Below are positions 8,704 through 16,725 of a stretch of DNA of 64,000 nucleotides, piece by piece. This stretch comes from Verrucomicrobiales bacterium (GTDB lineage: Bacteria > Verrucomicrobiota > Verrucomicrobiia > Limisphaerales > UBA9464), in assembly GCA_027488845.1 (NCBI GenBank), contig JAIYBC010000067.1, forward strand, positions 1-64,000, given 5' to 3'. Numbering within the stretch: position 1 is the first letter of the stretch; each line of letters starts with the position of its first letter. The position numbers were made by a program, and so were the translations under genes. The notes below the pieces were generated by a model. The model was not told where the DNA came from. It ran no database searches and worked only from the letters and a program-made list of their open reading frames with translations.

Positions 8704-9736
8704 CCCCGAGTCCCAGCAGACGCAGCGGCCGATTCACCAGGCGTTCGCGTCCCAACAGCCAGCAGCCCAAACGGTAGAGGTCCCGGGCCTCCGAAACCGA
8801 CTGGTCGCCCGAGTACTGCCGGGTCAACGTGGAGAAGTCCCCATAGCGGACCTTTACCTGCACTGTCTGCGCCTCCAACCGACGCCGATGCAGCTTCTCC
8901 GCGATCTCCTCCGCCTGTTCCTTCAGGGCCGACCGGAGCGTGGGACGATGCTCGGTGTCGTTCCGGAAGGTGGTCTCGCTGGAGATGCTCTTGACGGTGT
9001 CGTCCTGGGAAAGTTCCCGGTCGTCCTCACCCATCGAGAACCGGCGCAGCACGGGGCCCCAGGAACCGACCAACGCCCGGAGGTCCCCCGGATGGTCCTG
9101 CAGGTCGCCGATCGTCCGGATCCCGGCCCGGGCGAGGATCTCCTCGGTCACACGGCCGACCCCATGGAGCGCCCGGGCGGGCATCGGTCGCAGAAAGGCC
9201 ACCCGGTCCCGGTCCGGGATCACGCAGAGTCCGTCGGGCTTCCCGTAGTCGCTGGCGATCTTGGCCAGCAGCTTGTTCGAGGCAATGCCAACGCTCGCGG
9301 TCAGGTCCCGTTCCTCCCGGATGCGCCGCTTCAGGCCGCGTGCGAGTACCAATGCCCTGCAAACCCCCTGCTCCGGGTCCGCCGCCTTCAACAGGGCCGT
9401 GGCGTCGAGGTAGGCCTCGTCGACCGAGACCTTCTCCAGCTCCACGCCGGATTCGGCGACGATGCGGAAGATCTCCCGGGACTCCTCGGCGTAGCGTTCC
9501 ATCCGCGGACGGAGGAACACCCCCTGAGGACAGAGTCGTCCCGCCGTGGTGCTGGGCATGGCGGAACGCACGCCGAAACGCCGTGCCTCATAGCTCGCCG
9601 CCGAGACCACACCCCTGGAAGTCGGCGATCCACCGACGATCACCGGCTTGCCCCTCAACGAAGGCTGGTCCCGCTGCTCCACGGACGCGAAGAAGGCGTC
9701 CATGTCGAGGTGGAGAAGGATCCGGACCGTCGCCAT
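8633..9736 (-). CDS. dinB: DNA polymerase IV (Y-family translesion polymerase)
   Basis: At 367 residues this has the expected length for DinB, an error-prone polymerase that bypasses damaged bases. Metal-binding catalytic residues are visible: D11/D13 in LHLDMDAFFASVE, and D106/E107 in SVDEAYLD. The thumb helix-hairpin-helix region (ARALHGVGRVTEEILARAGI) and the little-finger domain (about 230-350) are present. The C-terminus, QLVLPLSPPP, could be a beta-clamp-binding peptide. Its 3' end overlaps the convergent PEP-CTERM-like gene by 71 nt. It lies 25 nt downstream of a TPR gene on the same strand and may share its transcript. I see no LexA-type box, though I could not search systematically. 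Confidence 0.95.
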   Translation of the reverse strand: MATVRILLHLDMDAFFASVEQRDQPSLRGKPVIVGGSPTSRGVVSAASYEARRFGVRSAMPSTTAGRLCPQGVFLRPRMERYAEESREIFRIVAESGVELEKVSVDEAYLDATALLKAADPEQGVCRALVLARGLKRRIREERDLTASVGIASNKLLAKIASDYGKPDGLCVIPDRDRVAFLRPMPARALHGVGRVTEEILARAGIRTIGDLQDHPGDLRALVGSWGPVLRRFSMGEDDRELSQDDTVKSISSETTFRNDTEHRPTLRSALKEQAEEIAEKLHRRRLEAQTVQVKVRYGDFSTLTRQYSGDQSVSEARDLYRLGCWLLGRERLVNRPLRLLGLGVSGLRESGGRQLVLPLSPPPTSG

Positions 9737-9761
9737 CGGGACTCGGGCCTCCGCCGGCGCG

Positions 9762-10646
9762 TCAACGCTTCTTCGAACTGAATCCCCGCGGGAGGTTGGG
9801 ATTGTCGGCTCCGGTCCCGGGAGGTGTCTCGGCCACGGCCTCCTCGGCGGGTGCCGCCTCTTCCGGAATGCCCAGACGCGAACGGGCCTTCTTGGCGGCG
9901 CCGGTCTCGGGATACTCCGCGATGACGCGTTCCAGGATCGCCATCGCCTTGGCAGGCTGGTTCATCGACCCCGAATAGAGATTCGCGAGGTGGATCGCCG
10001 TCCAGCCCCACTTCTCTCGGCTCAGCCCCTTGGTAAGGACCTCCTCCAGCTCGAGGGTCGCCGCGAGTGGATTGGAGAGGTCCTTCTCGTAGATCTCCGC
10101 GATGCGGATCGCCACGTACTGCTCACGGGGATTCCTGCTGAGGTATTCGCGCATCAACGCGATGGCGTCGAGGTGGTTGCCCTTGGCCCACTCGGCCTCC
10201 GCCGCATCGTACTCGGGATCGTTCTGCGACGGGGCGTCCTCCGAGAAGACCACGCTCCCGGTGCGACGCGAGAACCACTGGGCCACCTCCCAGGCCACCA
10301 AACCGGCGAGGACCAGCATCATGCCCACAAACCCACCCAGCCATCCGAACGACTTCGATTGGGCCGGCTTGGCTTCCGGAGCCTTGGCAAGCGACGCGGC
10401 GGGCGGCGGGGCGGTCGCGGCCACCGGGGCGTTCGTGCCCGCGGACTCGGCCGAAGTCGTCGTCAACACGGTGTCGTTGGTGGTCTCCACGACCGATGGA
10501 ACCGCGGCCGTCCCATTGGCCTCCACCTCCGCCGGAACACCCCGCGAAAGCTCGGCACCCGCGTATCCGGCCCGGAACCGCTGCAGGCAATAGATCGAAC
10601 CGAGCAGCAACAGCAATGCGATGACCCCTTTGACCAGCGTGTTCAT
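9762..10646 (-). CDS. membrane protein with tetratricopeptide repeats
   Basis: This 294-residue protein starts at MNTLVKGV. The first membrane segment (about 7-20) is followed by a 75-residue Thr/Ala/Pro-rich periplasmic linker. A second membrane helix lies near 110-128 (GWLGGFVGMMLVLAGLVAWEV). The soluble C-terminal part has TPR-like helices (about 145-265: AEAEWAKGNHLDAIALMREY, ATLELEEVLTKGL, AKAMAILERVIAEYP) and a disordered acidic tail. With two helices the TPR domain should be cytoplasmic. The upstream in-frame extension of 45 codons lacks a plausible N-terminus, so I take the ATG at 10646. Distantly recalls YfgM/BamD-like TPR scaffolds, but no specific assignment is justified. Confidence 0.72.
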   Translation of the reverse strand: MNTLVKGVIALLLLLGSIYCLQRFRAGYAGAELSRGVPAEVEANGTAAVPSVVETTNDTVLTTTSAESAGTNAPVAATAPPPAASLAKAPEAKPAQSKSFGWLGGFVGMMLVLAGLVAWEVAQWFSRRTGSVVFSEDAPSQNDPEYDAAEAEWAKGNHLDAIALMREYLSRNPREQYVAIRIAEIYEKDLSNPLAATLELEEVLTKGLSREKWGWTAIHLANLYSGSMNQPAKAMAILERVIAEYPETGAAKKARSRLGIPEEAAPAEEAVAETPPGTGADNPNLPRGFSSKKR

Positions 10647-10804
10647 GAGACCTGTGACCAGACTGTTACGAAGGCACCGTTTGGGAAAGACCAAACAGCA
10701 AAGACGACGACTCGACGGGACTTCGGAGGGGGCGAGGTGGACGGTGGGATTGCAATGCGGTCGGCCTTGATCGTCCGCCATTTCCGTCGCCTAGTCGTCG
10801 CGGC

Positions 10805-11527
10805 ATGCAGCTGTACCCACTTCCATCCGAAACCGCGGGAGCGGAGTTCCTCGCCTGGGAGGAGGCGATCCTCGACGCGGTCGACGCGGGGGAATCCGAC
10901 GAGGGGATTTGCCTCTGGGAGTCCGGGCGACGTTTCGTCGTCCTCGGCTGTGGACAGCGGGCCGAGGCGGAGGTCCATCTGGAGCGGTGCCGGGAAATGG
11001 GAATCCCGGTCTTCCGCCGCTGCAGCGGTGGCGGAGCCGTCGTCCAGGGACCGGGTTGCCTGAACTACGCGGTCATCCTGCGGCACGACGCCTCCGGACC
11101 ACTCGCCTCGATCCAGGGAACCAACCGCTGGGTGATGGAACGTCAGCGGGATGTCCTGCGGGAGGCCACCGGATTGCCGATCGAACTTGAGGGGCACACG
11201 GATCTGGTTTTGGGCGACCGCAAGTTCTCCGGGAACGCCCAACGCCGGAAACGGGGAGCCCTGCTCTTCCATGGCACACTCCTCCTGGACTTCCATCTGC
11301 CCACCATCGCCGAGTGTCTCCGGTTCCCTTCACACCAGCCGGGATATCGGGCCGGACGCGACCACCTGGACTTCGTGCGGAACCTGGCGCTCGGCCCCGA
11401 GGCGGCACGCGCCGCATTGATCCGTGGATGGGAAACCGGTGGACCGCTGGCCGAGCCGCCAAGGGAACGGTTCCTTCGGCTTTGGGAGGATCGGTACTCC
11501 CAGGAGGGTTGGCACAGACGGCTGTAG
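10805..11527 (+). CDS. lipoate--protein ligase family protein
   Basis: This 240-residue protein belongs to the biotin/lipoyl protein ligase fold. The family signatures are present: RRCSGGGAVVQGPGCLNYAV (about 77-96, binding the lipoyl-adenylate) and DLVLGDRKFSGNAQRRKRG with the conserved lysine and the SGNAQR motif. Such enzymes attach lipoate or octanoate to lysines of GcvH and 2-oxoacid dehydrogenase E2 subunits. The accessory C-terminal domain of E. coli LplA is absent, so this could be a transferase of the LipM/LipL type rather than a full ATP-dependent ligase. A P-protein of the glycine cleavage system, whose GcvH partner needs lipoylation, lies 24 kb away. Convergent with thiS, with a 9-nt gap. 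Confidence 0.85.
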   Translation: MQLYPLPSETAGAEFLAWEEAILDAVDAGESDEGICLWESGRRFVVLGCGQRAEAEVHLERCREMGIPVFRRCSGGGAVVQGPGCLNYAVILRHDASGPLASIQGTNRWVMERQRDVLREATGLPIELEGHTDLVLGDRKFSGNAQRRKRGALLFHGTLLLDFHLPTIAECLRFPSHQPGYRAGRDHLDFVRNLALGPEAARAALIRGWETGGPLAEPPRERFLRLWEDRYSQEGWHRRL

Positions 11528-11536
11528 ACCCAGGCC

Positions 11537-11737
11537 TCAACCGCCGGCGACGATGCGGACGATCTCCAGGCGGTCGCCGTCGGAGATCCAGCGCTCCGCG
11601 AACTCGGAGGGCGCGACGGCCTCGCCGTTGTGTTCCACCACCACGCTCCGCGGCAGCAGTCCCTGCTGGATGAGGAACCCCTCCAGCGTGCACGCCTCCG
11701 GGGCCGCCACCTTTTCGCCGTTCGCAATCACCGTCAT
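11537..11737 (-). CDS. thiS: ThiS-like sulfur carrier protein
   Basis: This 66-residue ubiquitin-fold protein starts MTVIANGEKV and ends in the diagnostic diglycine (RIVAGG). In ThiS the terminal glycine is adenylated by ThiF and thiocarboxylated to donate sulfur during thiazole synthesis for thiamine. The hydrophobic pattern (TLEGFLIQQGL, VVVEHNGEAVAPSEF, GDRLEIVRIVAGG) matches the family. The longer open frame upstream adds 42 unlikely residues and is rejected. No thiG, thiF or thiO is adjacent, so the gene is isolated here; the rest of the pathway should be elsewhere. A MoaD-type carrier is the alternative, but the NGE start and the length favour ThiS. Confidence 0.85.
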   Translation of the reverse strand: MTVIANGEKVAAPEACTLEGFLIQQGLLPRSVVVEHNGEAVAPSEFAERWISDGDRLEIVRIVAGG

Positions 11738-11847
11738 TGGGGGAATGGTGTCCGCTGGCCGGCCGCAGTAAAGCGCAGGGCGTCCGGCTTCCGATGGCGC
11801 TCCCTTTTTGGATTCAACGCGCACCGCTCCCACCTTAGGTTCGGCCC

Positions 11848-12741
11848 GTGCCGCACGAACCACTGCTGACGCTCGATCTTCCCGGGATCCCGAAGATCAA
11901 ATCCGGAAAGGTCCGCGAAGTCTTCGACCTCGGGGATTCACTCCTGTTCGTGGCCACCGACCGGATCTCGGCCTTCGACTGCATCATGCCCAACGGCATC
12001 CCGCAGAAGGGCGAAGTCCTCACCCGGATCTCCCATTTCTGGTTCGACCTGACCGGCGACTGGCTTCCCAACCACCGCCTGTCGACCGCGTCGGAGCCCC
12101 TTCCGGAACGACTCGCTCCGTTCGCCGACCAGTTGGCAGGCCGCAGCATGATCGTCCGCAAGACCACGCCGCTGCCGATCGAGTGCGTCGTCCGCGGGTA
12201 TCTCGCCGGGTCCGGATGGAAGGAGTACCAACGCTCGGGAACCGTGTGCGGGATCCGCCTTCCGCCGGGCCTGTCGGAATCGTCCGAACTGCCTGAGCCG
12301 ATCTTCACCCCGGCGACCAAGGCGGAGACCGGCCACGACGAGAACATCCCGTTCGAACGGGCCGTGGAACTGGTGGGCGCGGACGTCGCCGAGAAGGCCC
12401 GTCACCTCAGCGTGAGGCTGTATACCTTCGCCCGGGCCTTCGCCCGTGAGCGCGGGATCCTGATCGCCGACACCAAGTTCGAGTTCGGCCTGCTGGCCGA
12501 CGGCCGGTTGATCCTCATCGACGAGGTCCTCACGCCGGATTCGTCCCGCTTCTGGCCTGCGTTCGGCTTTGCGCCGGGGCGGAGCCAGCCCAGCTTCGAC
12601 AAGCAGTTCGTCCGCGACTACCTGGAGACCCTCGACTGGGACAAGACGCCGCCGGCGCCCGCACTTCCGGAGGCGGTGGTCGCACACACCCGCGACAAGT
12701 ACCTCGAGGCCTACCGTCTCCTGACCGGCCAGCCCCTCTGA
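11848..12741 (+). CDS. purC: phosphoribosylaminoimidazole-succinocarboxamide synthase
   Basis: This is SAICAR synthetase, which joins CAIR and aspartate with ATP in de novo purine synthesis. It has 297 residues, as in the longer bacterial/yeast-type form. Family motifs are visible: [20 protein letters not shown] near the N-terminus, [35 protein letters not shown], and [11 protein letters not shown] with [14 protein letters not shown] toward the C-terminus. The start is GTG at 11848; no better in-frame ATG precedes the conserved region. Four genes (purC, ribH, lspA, miaA) follow one another with gaps of 3 nt or overlaps, which implies one transcript. Cytoplasmic enzyme. Confidence 0.97.
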   Translation: MPHEPLLTLDLPGIPKIKSGKVREVFDLGDSLLFVATDRISAFDCIMPNGIPQKGEVLTRISHFWFDLTGDWLPNHRLSTASEPLPERLAPFADQLAGRSMIVRKTTPLPIECVVRGYLAGSGWKEYQRSGTVCGIRLPPGLSESSELPEPIFTPATKAETGHDENIPFERAVELVGADVAEKARHLSVRLYTFARAFARERGILIADTKFEFGLLADGRLILIDEVLTPDSSRFWPAFGFAPGRSQPSFDKQFVRDYLETLDWDKTPPAPALPEAVVAHTRDKYLEAYRLLTGQPL

Positions 12742-12744
12742 CCC

Positions 12745-13230
12745 ATGCTGAAATCCACCCGCAGGAGGACGTCACCGCACTCGGGCGGTCGCTTTGCGAT
12801 CGTCTGCTCGCAGTACAATCCCGAATACACCCAACCGATGTGCAAGGCCGCGGAGGCGGTTCTTGCCGCCGCGGGCGCCCGCTTCGAGGTGGTCTCCGTT
12901 CCCGGGGCCTTCGAGATCCCGGTCGCCGCCGCCGCCCTGCTCGCCCGCAAGTCGGGCAAGCCGGAGGCGGTGCTCTGCCTTGGCCTCATCCTTCAGGGCG
13001 AGACCAACCACGCGGACCACGTCGGCGAGGCGGTGACCCGGGCTCTGATGGACCTGTCGGTCCGCACGGGGATCCCGTGCATCCATGAGGTCCTGACGGT
13101 CCGGACCCGAGAGCAGGCCGAGAAGCGCTGTGTCGACGAGGACACCAATCGCGGGGCCGAGGCCGCCCACACCGGATTGCGGCTGGCGGCCACCCTGAAG
13201 TCCCTTCGCCGGGGAGCCGGAGGCCGATGA
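12745..13230 (+). CDS. ribH: 6,7-dimethyl-8-ribityllumazine synthase
   Basis: This 161-residue protein catalyses the penultimate step of riboflavin synthesis. It shows the lumazine synthase fold signatures: FAIVCSQYNPEYT (strand 1), VPGAFEIPVAAAALL, LGLILQGETNHADHVGEAV and the NRGAEAAHTGL helix near the C-terminus. The catalytic histidine is at residue 89, in ETNHADHV; many relatives read ETPHFDYV, so the aromatic residues next to it are replaced here. Members assemble into pentamers or icosahedral capsids. It starts 3 nt after purC ends and its stop overlaps the lspA start (ATGA). No other rib gene is in the window. Confidence 0.94.
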   Translation: MLKSTRRRTSPHSGGRFAIVCSQYNPEYTQPMCKAAEAVLAAAGARFEVVSVPGAFEIPVAAAALLARKSGKPEAVLCLGLILQGETNHADHVGEAVTRALMDLSVRTGIPCIHEVLTVRTREQAEKRCVDEDTNRGAEAAHTGLRLAATLKSLRRGAGGR

Positions 13231-13751
13231 TTTCCTCGTGGTACCGCTGGAACCCGGCACGACGCACCTGGACGGTGGCCTTCGTGATCTTCGCCGCCGA
13301 CCAGCTCAGCAAGGGGATCGTGACCGCCACCCTGCCCTATCATGAGGAGCGGGTGGTGCTCGACGGCTTCTTCCGGTTTGTCCATTGGGGCAACACCGGG
13401 GCCGCCTGGAGCGTCTTCAGCCAGCGTAACGGATGGCTCGCCGCCTTCTCCTCGGTCGCGGTGGCGGCGCTTTGGATGCTGCGGCGGCAGTTCGAATACC
13501 ATCGCCCGGGCGGCCAACTGGCGCTCGGACTGCTTTTCGGCGGGATCTTCGGCAACCTGGTGGACCGCCTGCGCCACGACCACGTGGTGGATTTCCTCCG
13601 GTTCTACTGGATCCGCCGTTCCGGCGAGGAGATCGGCTTCCCGGCGTTCAACGTCGCCGACATGGCCATCAGTTCCGCCGTGGTGCTCCTGCTGTTCCTC
13701 ACCTGGCAGCCTTCCCCGGCCTCCTCCGCCTCCGACGTCCCCGCGGAATGA
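13227..13751 (+). CDS. lspA: lipoprotein signal peptidase (signal peptidase II)
   Basis: This 174-residue inner-membrane aspartic protease removes signal peptides from prolipoproteins. Four hydrophobic helices are visible (about 15-34, 69-84, 97-112, 141-160). The two catalytic aspartates are in conserved motifs: D122 in HVVDF and D145 in FNVADMAIS. The GGIFGNLVDRL motif is intact. It starts in an ATGA overlap with ribH and ends in another with miaA, so translational coupling is likely. Its substrates here would include the lipobox proteins at 30.3 and 45.1 kb. The C-terminus has a short Ser/Ala/Pro extension after the last helix. Confidence 0.96.
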   Translation: MISSWYRWNPARRTWTVAFVIFAADQLSKGIVTATLPYHEERVVLDGFFRFVHWGNTGAAWSVFSQRNGWLAAFSSVAVAALWMLRRQFEYHRPGGQLALGLLFGGIFGNLVDRLRHDHVVDFLRFYWIRRSGEEIGFPAFNVADMAISSAVVLLLFLTWQPSPASSASDVPAE

Positions 13752-14665
13752 ACCCCGTGCTGATCGCCGGCCCGACCGCCTCGGGCAAGTCGGACCTCGC
13801 GCTCGCGCTCGCGGAACGGATCGGCGGGGAGATCGTCTCGGTCGACTCCATGCAGGTGTACCGGGGACTGGACGTCGGCACCGCGAAACCCACGGACGCG
13901 GAGCGCCGCAGGGTGCCGCACCATCTGTTGGACGTCGTCCCCCTTGACGACACCTACGACGCCGCCCGATTCGTCGCGGACGCCACGGCTGCGATATCGG
14001 GGATCGTGGAGCGGGGCCGGGTTCCCATCCTCTGTGGCGGAACCGGCCTCTACTTCAACGCCTGGCTGAATGGATTGGGCTCCGCGCCCGCGCCGGACCC
14101 GGTTCTCCGGTCCGAATTGGAGTCCCTTTCCACCGAGGTGCTTCTCGATGAACTCGCCCGCCGGGATTGGGAGACCTTCGACGCGATCGACCTGCGGAAC
14201 CGGCGCCGGATCGTGCGGGCCGTGGAGGTGATCCGGATCACCGGACGTCCCTTCTCGGCACAACGAGCATCCTGGCCGGAACGGGCCCCAACGATGGCCG
14301 GACGAGCCTTCGGCATCCGGCGTCCGGCCCCGATGCTGGTGGAAAGGATCCATCGTCGGGTGGACCGCATGTTCGAGGCGGGCCTTGTCGAGGAAACCCG
14401 ACGCCTGCTCGAACTCGGCCTGGAGCGGAACCGGGTGGCGATGCAGGCGATCGGATACCGGCAGGTGGTCGAACACCTCCAAGGCGCCCGCGGATTCCGG
14501 GACACGGTTGAACTGGTCAAGTCCCGCACCCGGCAGTTTGCCAAACGCCAACGGACCTGGTTCGAAGGGCAGATGGACCTCGAATGGCTGGAGATCCCTT
14601 CGGAGGTGGATGCGGCGACCTTGGGGGACAGCCTCGCACGACGTCTTCAGGGGACTCCCCAATAG
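13748..14665 (+). CDS. miaA: tRNA dimethylallyltransferase
   Basis: This 305-residue protein transfers a dimethylallyl group to A37 of tRNAs reading UNN codons. The P-loop GPTASGKS is at residues 8-15. It is followed by the SVDSMQVYRGLDVGTAKPT motif containing the tRNA-recognition aspartate, by PILCGGTGLYF, and by the C-terminal AIGYRQVVEHL and TRQFAKRQRTWF segments, all typical of MiaA. The start codon overlaps the lspA stop (ATGA). It is the last gene of the purC-ribH-lspA-miaA run; an inverted repeat lies just downstream. Cytoplasmic. Confidence 0.96.
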   Translation: MNPVLIAGPTASGKSDLALALAERIGGEIVSVDSMQVYRGLDVGTAKPTDAERRRVPHHLLDVVPLDDTYDAARFVADATAAISGIVERGRVPILCGGTGLYFNAWLNGLGSAPAPDPVLRSELESLSTEVLLDELARRDWETFDAIDLRNRRRIVRAVEVIRITGRPFSAQRASWPERAPTMAGRAFGIRRPAPMLVERIHRRVDRMFEAGLVEETRRLLELGLERNRVAMQAIGYRQVVEHLQGARGFRDTVELVKSRTRQFAKRQRTWFEGQMDLEWLEIPSEVDAATLGDSLARRLQGTPQ

Positions 14666-14687
14666 GAACTTGGCCAGACGACCATGT

Positions 14688-14728
14688 GAAAAAAGCCCGA
14701 CAGCCTGAAAAAAGCGCCGTCGGGCTTT
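14688..14728 (-). terminator. intrinsic terminator (probably bidirectional)
   Basis: The arms aaagcccgac (14692-14701) and gtcgggcttt (14719-14728) pair perfectly over 10 bp. On the minus strand the stem is followed by six Ts, the classic form, so it should end the leftward VTC-DUF4956-HlyD transcript. It also sits 26 nt past miaA, and on the plus strand has a short T-run, so it may serve both. Confidence 0.7.
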
Positions 14729-14866
14729 GGAGGAACCGGGGATACTCCCCACTGACTTCTCGATGGTATCGACGCGGTGCACCCAGTCAAACCACGAATC
14801 AGGGCAGCACGCCAAAATCTTCCCATTCCGATCCCTTCGGCCGCCAATTGAACAATTCTTTAACGT

Positions 14867-16030
14867 TCACCGAGACAACCCATGCAACTCCACCAACTCT
14901 CCGGGGCGGACGACGAGATCGGTGGGCAGCGACACGAACACCGGAAGGCCCAGCTCAGCGGGAGCGTTCCCACCGCCGGCGGCATTGGCGTTTTTCGGGA
15001 GCAGGGTCGGGAACACGGGTTCCAATTGGGAGCCGACGGAAAGGATCTCCCCAACACCGGAGAGCCGACGTCCCCCGCGGCATCGCACTTCGATCTTCAT
15101 GCCGACCTTGGGATCCAGGTTCAACGGTTGGCGGACGAAGGCCACCACCCTTGTGGGCCTCTCCTTGGAGACCGTGAGGATGGCCTCTCCGGCGAGGATG
15201 GTCTCTCCGGCCTGCCGGTGGACGACGCTCACGATCCCGTCGAACGGCGCCACCAGATCCTGGGGCAGCATCTGGGCCTCCAGCAGGTCGAGGTTGCTCT
15301 CCTCCACGTTGATCGCCGCACGGACCGAGGCCGGCAGATCGCCATCGACCTTGGTCTCCGAGACGGACATCTCGCGGATGGCGGATTCGATCTCGGACAC
15401 CAGGCGGTTGAGTTCCACGACCATGGCGGAGGCGGCGTTCACGTCGCGTCGGGCAACGTCGAGGTCCGCCTGGCTGTAGATGGACCGGACAGGTCCCCCA
15501 GTGGACCCGGCGGTCCCGACGAAAAGCCGTTCGACCCGGGCCAGTTCCAACTCCGCGTAGGTCTGCTTGGCGCGGGCATCCACCAACTCCACCCGCTTCG
15601 ACATCATGTCGAGTCGGAGCTTCTCGAAGTTGATCCGCATGTTGTCCTTGCGGAGATCCGAACTGATCCCGCTGCGGATCAGGTCCATACGGGCCTTTGA
15701 GAGCGCGATCTGTGCGTCGAGCACCTTGGGTTCAACGGGGAGGACGGAGGCGATAGTCTGTCCCGCCGCGACCTTCTGAAGCGCCCCGACCTGAACTCGG
15801 AGGATGCGTCCGGAGGTGGTGCTGCCGACGATCGCGCGGACCGATTCCGCCTCACCGACCAGCGCCGAAGTGCCGACATAGCCCTTCCAGACATAGCCGG
15901 TGACCCCAACCATCACGGCGAAAAGCAGGTAGGGAACCACCGCGATCCGGAACTCCCGGAACGCGACATGGGGTGGCGTCGGAATCGGAGGCAGGACCTC
16001 GGGCGGCGACTTCTGTTTCTCGGGGTCCAT
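14867..16030 (-). CDS. HlyD-family membrane-fusion/efflux adaptor protein
   Basis: This protein has 387 residues from the ATG; a GTG two codons upstream, overlapping the previous stop, is equally possible. A proline-rich cytoplasmic N-terminus is followed by one membrane helix at about 28-48 (VVPYLLFAVMVGVTGYVW). A periplasmic adaptor follows: a lipoyl-like half (IVGSTTSGRILRVQVGALQKVAAGQTI), a long alpha-helical hairpin (about 100-230), the second lipoyl half (DLVAPFDGIVSVVHRQAGETILAGEAI) and a beta-barrel. HlyD-type adaptors join inner-membrane transporters to outer-membrane channels. Here the operon partners are a VTC polymerase and a DUF4956 membrane protein, with no ABC, MFS or RND pump, so its role may be to link or hold that complex in the periplasm. 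Confidence 0.87.
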   Translation of the reverse strand: MDPEKQKSPPEVLPPIPTPPHVAFREFRIAVVPYLLFAVMVGVTGYVWKGYVGTSALVGEAESVRAIVGSTTSGRILRVQVGALQKVAAGQTIASVLPVEPKVLDAQIALSKARMDLIRSGISSDLRKDNMRINFEKLRLDMMSKRVELVDARAKQTYAELELARVERLFVGTAGSTGGPVRSIYSQADLDVARRDVNAASAMVVELNRLVSEIESAIREMSVSETKVDGDLPASVRAAINVEESNLDLLEAQMLPQDLVAPFDGIVSVVHRQAGETILAGEAILTVSKERPTRVVAFVRQPLNLDPKVGMKIEVRCRGGRRLSGVGEILSVGSQLEPVFPTLLPKNANAAGGGNAPAELGLPVFVSLPTDLVVRPGELVELHGLSR

Positions 16031-16032
16031 GT

Positions 16033-16719
16033 TCACATCTCGGATTCGTCTTCGGCCTTGAGGCTCGTCACCCGCGAGACCCCCGGAACCGCCTTGAGTT
16101 CGGACATCAGTTCCTCCACCCGACCAGCGTCACGCAAGAGCACGCGGAAGGAGAGGTCGGCGCCTTCGGAAGCGGTGCTGACCCGCTGACTGGCCAATTG
16201 GTTCCTGCGACCATGGCGTTCCAAAAGGGCGAGCAGGCGGGGAAGTTCGTCCAGGGGTCTTCCCCAGTGGAGGTTCAACACCAGGTCGTAGCGGTGGCGG
16301 CTTCCGAACGCGGTCCAGTGCAGGTACAGCATCACCAGCGCGAAAATCACGCATCCGATGATGGCCGTGCTGTATTTCCGTGTCCCGGCCGCCATGCCGG
16401 TGGTGATGCTGGCGAGGATGTAGGTGGTGTCCAAGGTGTCCCGGAGGATGTTGCGGAACCGGACCACCGCGAAGACGGCCATCATCCCGAAGACCATCAG
16501 CAGGTTGTCGAACATCACGGCCATGACCAGGGCCACGATGGTGCAGAGGACGACCAGGGAGTTGACGAAGGACTTGGAATAGCTGAGTCCGGAATGGCAG
16601 GCCATGTACACCCAGGCGATGACATGGCCGCAGAGGAAGGCGACGAGCAACCCCAGGAGCAGCCCAGCCAGGTCGGAGGGCGCGGTTCCGAAATCTCCAC
16701 GAAACAAAAGGTCTGACAT
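16033..16719 (-). CDS. DUF4956 membrane protein
   Basis: This 228-residue protein has about four membrane helices (about 18-40, 50-70, 70-88, 118-135). The segment FGMMAVFAVVRFRNILRDT, near residue 80, is the most conserved-looking part of DUF4956. The C-terminal 90 residues form a soluble domain (LVLNLHWGRPLDELPRLLAL, ... SELKAVPGVSRVTSLKAEDE) with an ACT/ferredoxin-like pattern. DUF4956 genes commonly sit beside VTC-domain polyphosphate polymerases, as here: the VTC gene ends 6 nt upstream. No biochemical role is established to my knowledge. Its stop overlaps or nearly touches the HlyD start, so all three are coupled. Confidence 0.86.
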   Translation of the reverse strand: MSDLLFRGDFGTAPSDLAGLLLGLLVAFLCGHVIAWVYMACHSGLSYSKSFVNSLVVLCTIVALVMAVMFDNLLMVFGMMAVFAVVRFRNILRDTLDTTYILASITTGMAAGTRKYSTAIIGCVIFALVMLYLHWTAFGSRHRYDLVLNLHWGRPLDELPRLLALLERHGRRNQLASQRVSTASEGADLSFRVLLRDAGRVEELMSELKAVPGVSRVTSLKAEDESEM

Positions 16720-16725
16720 GGTGGT

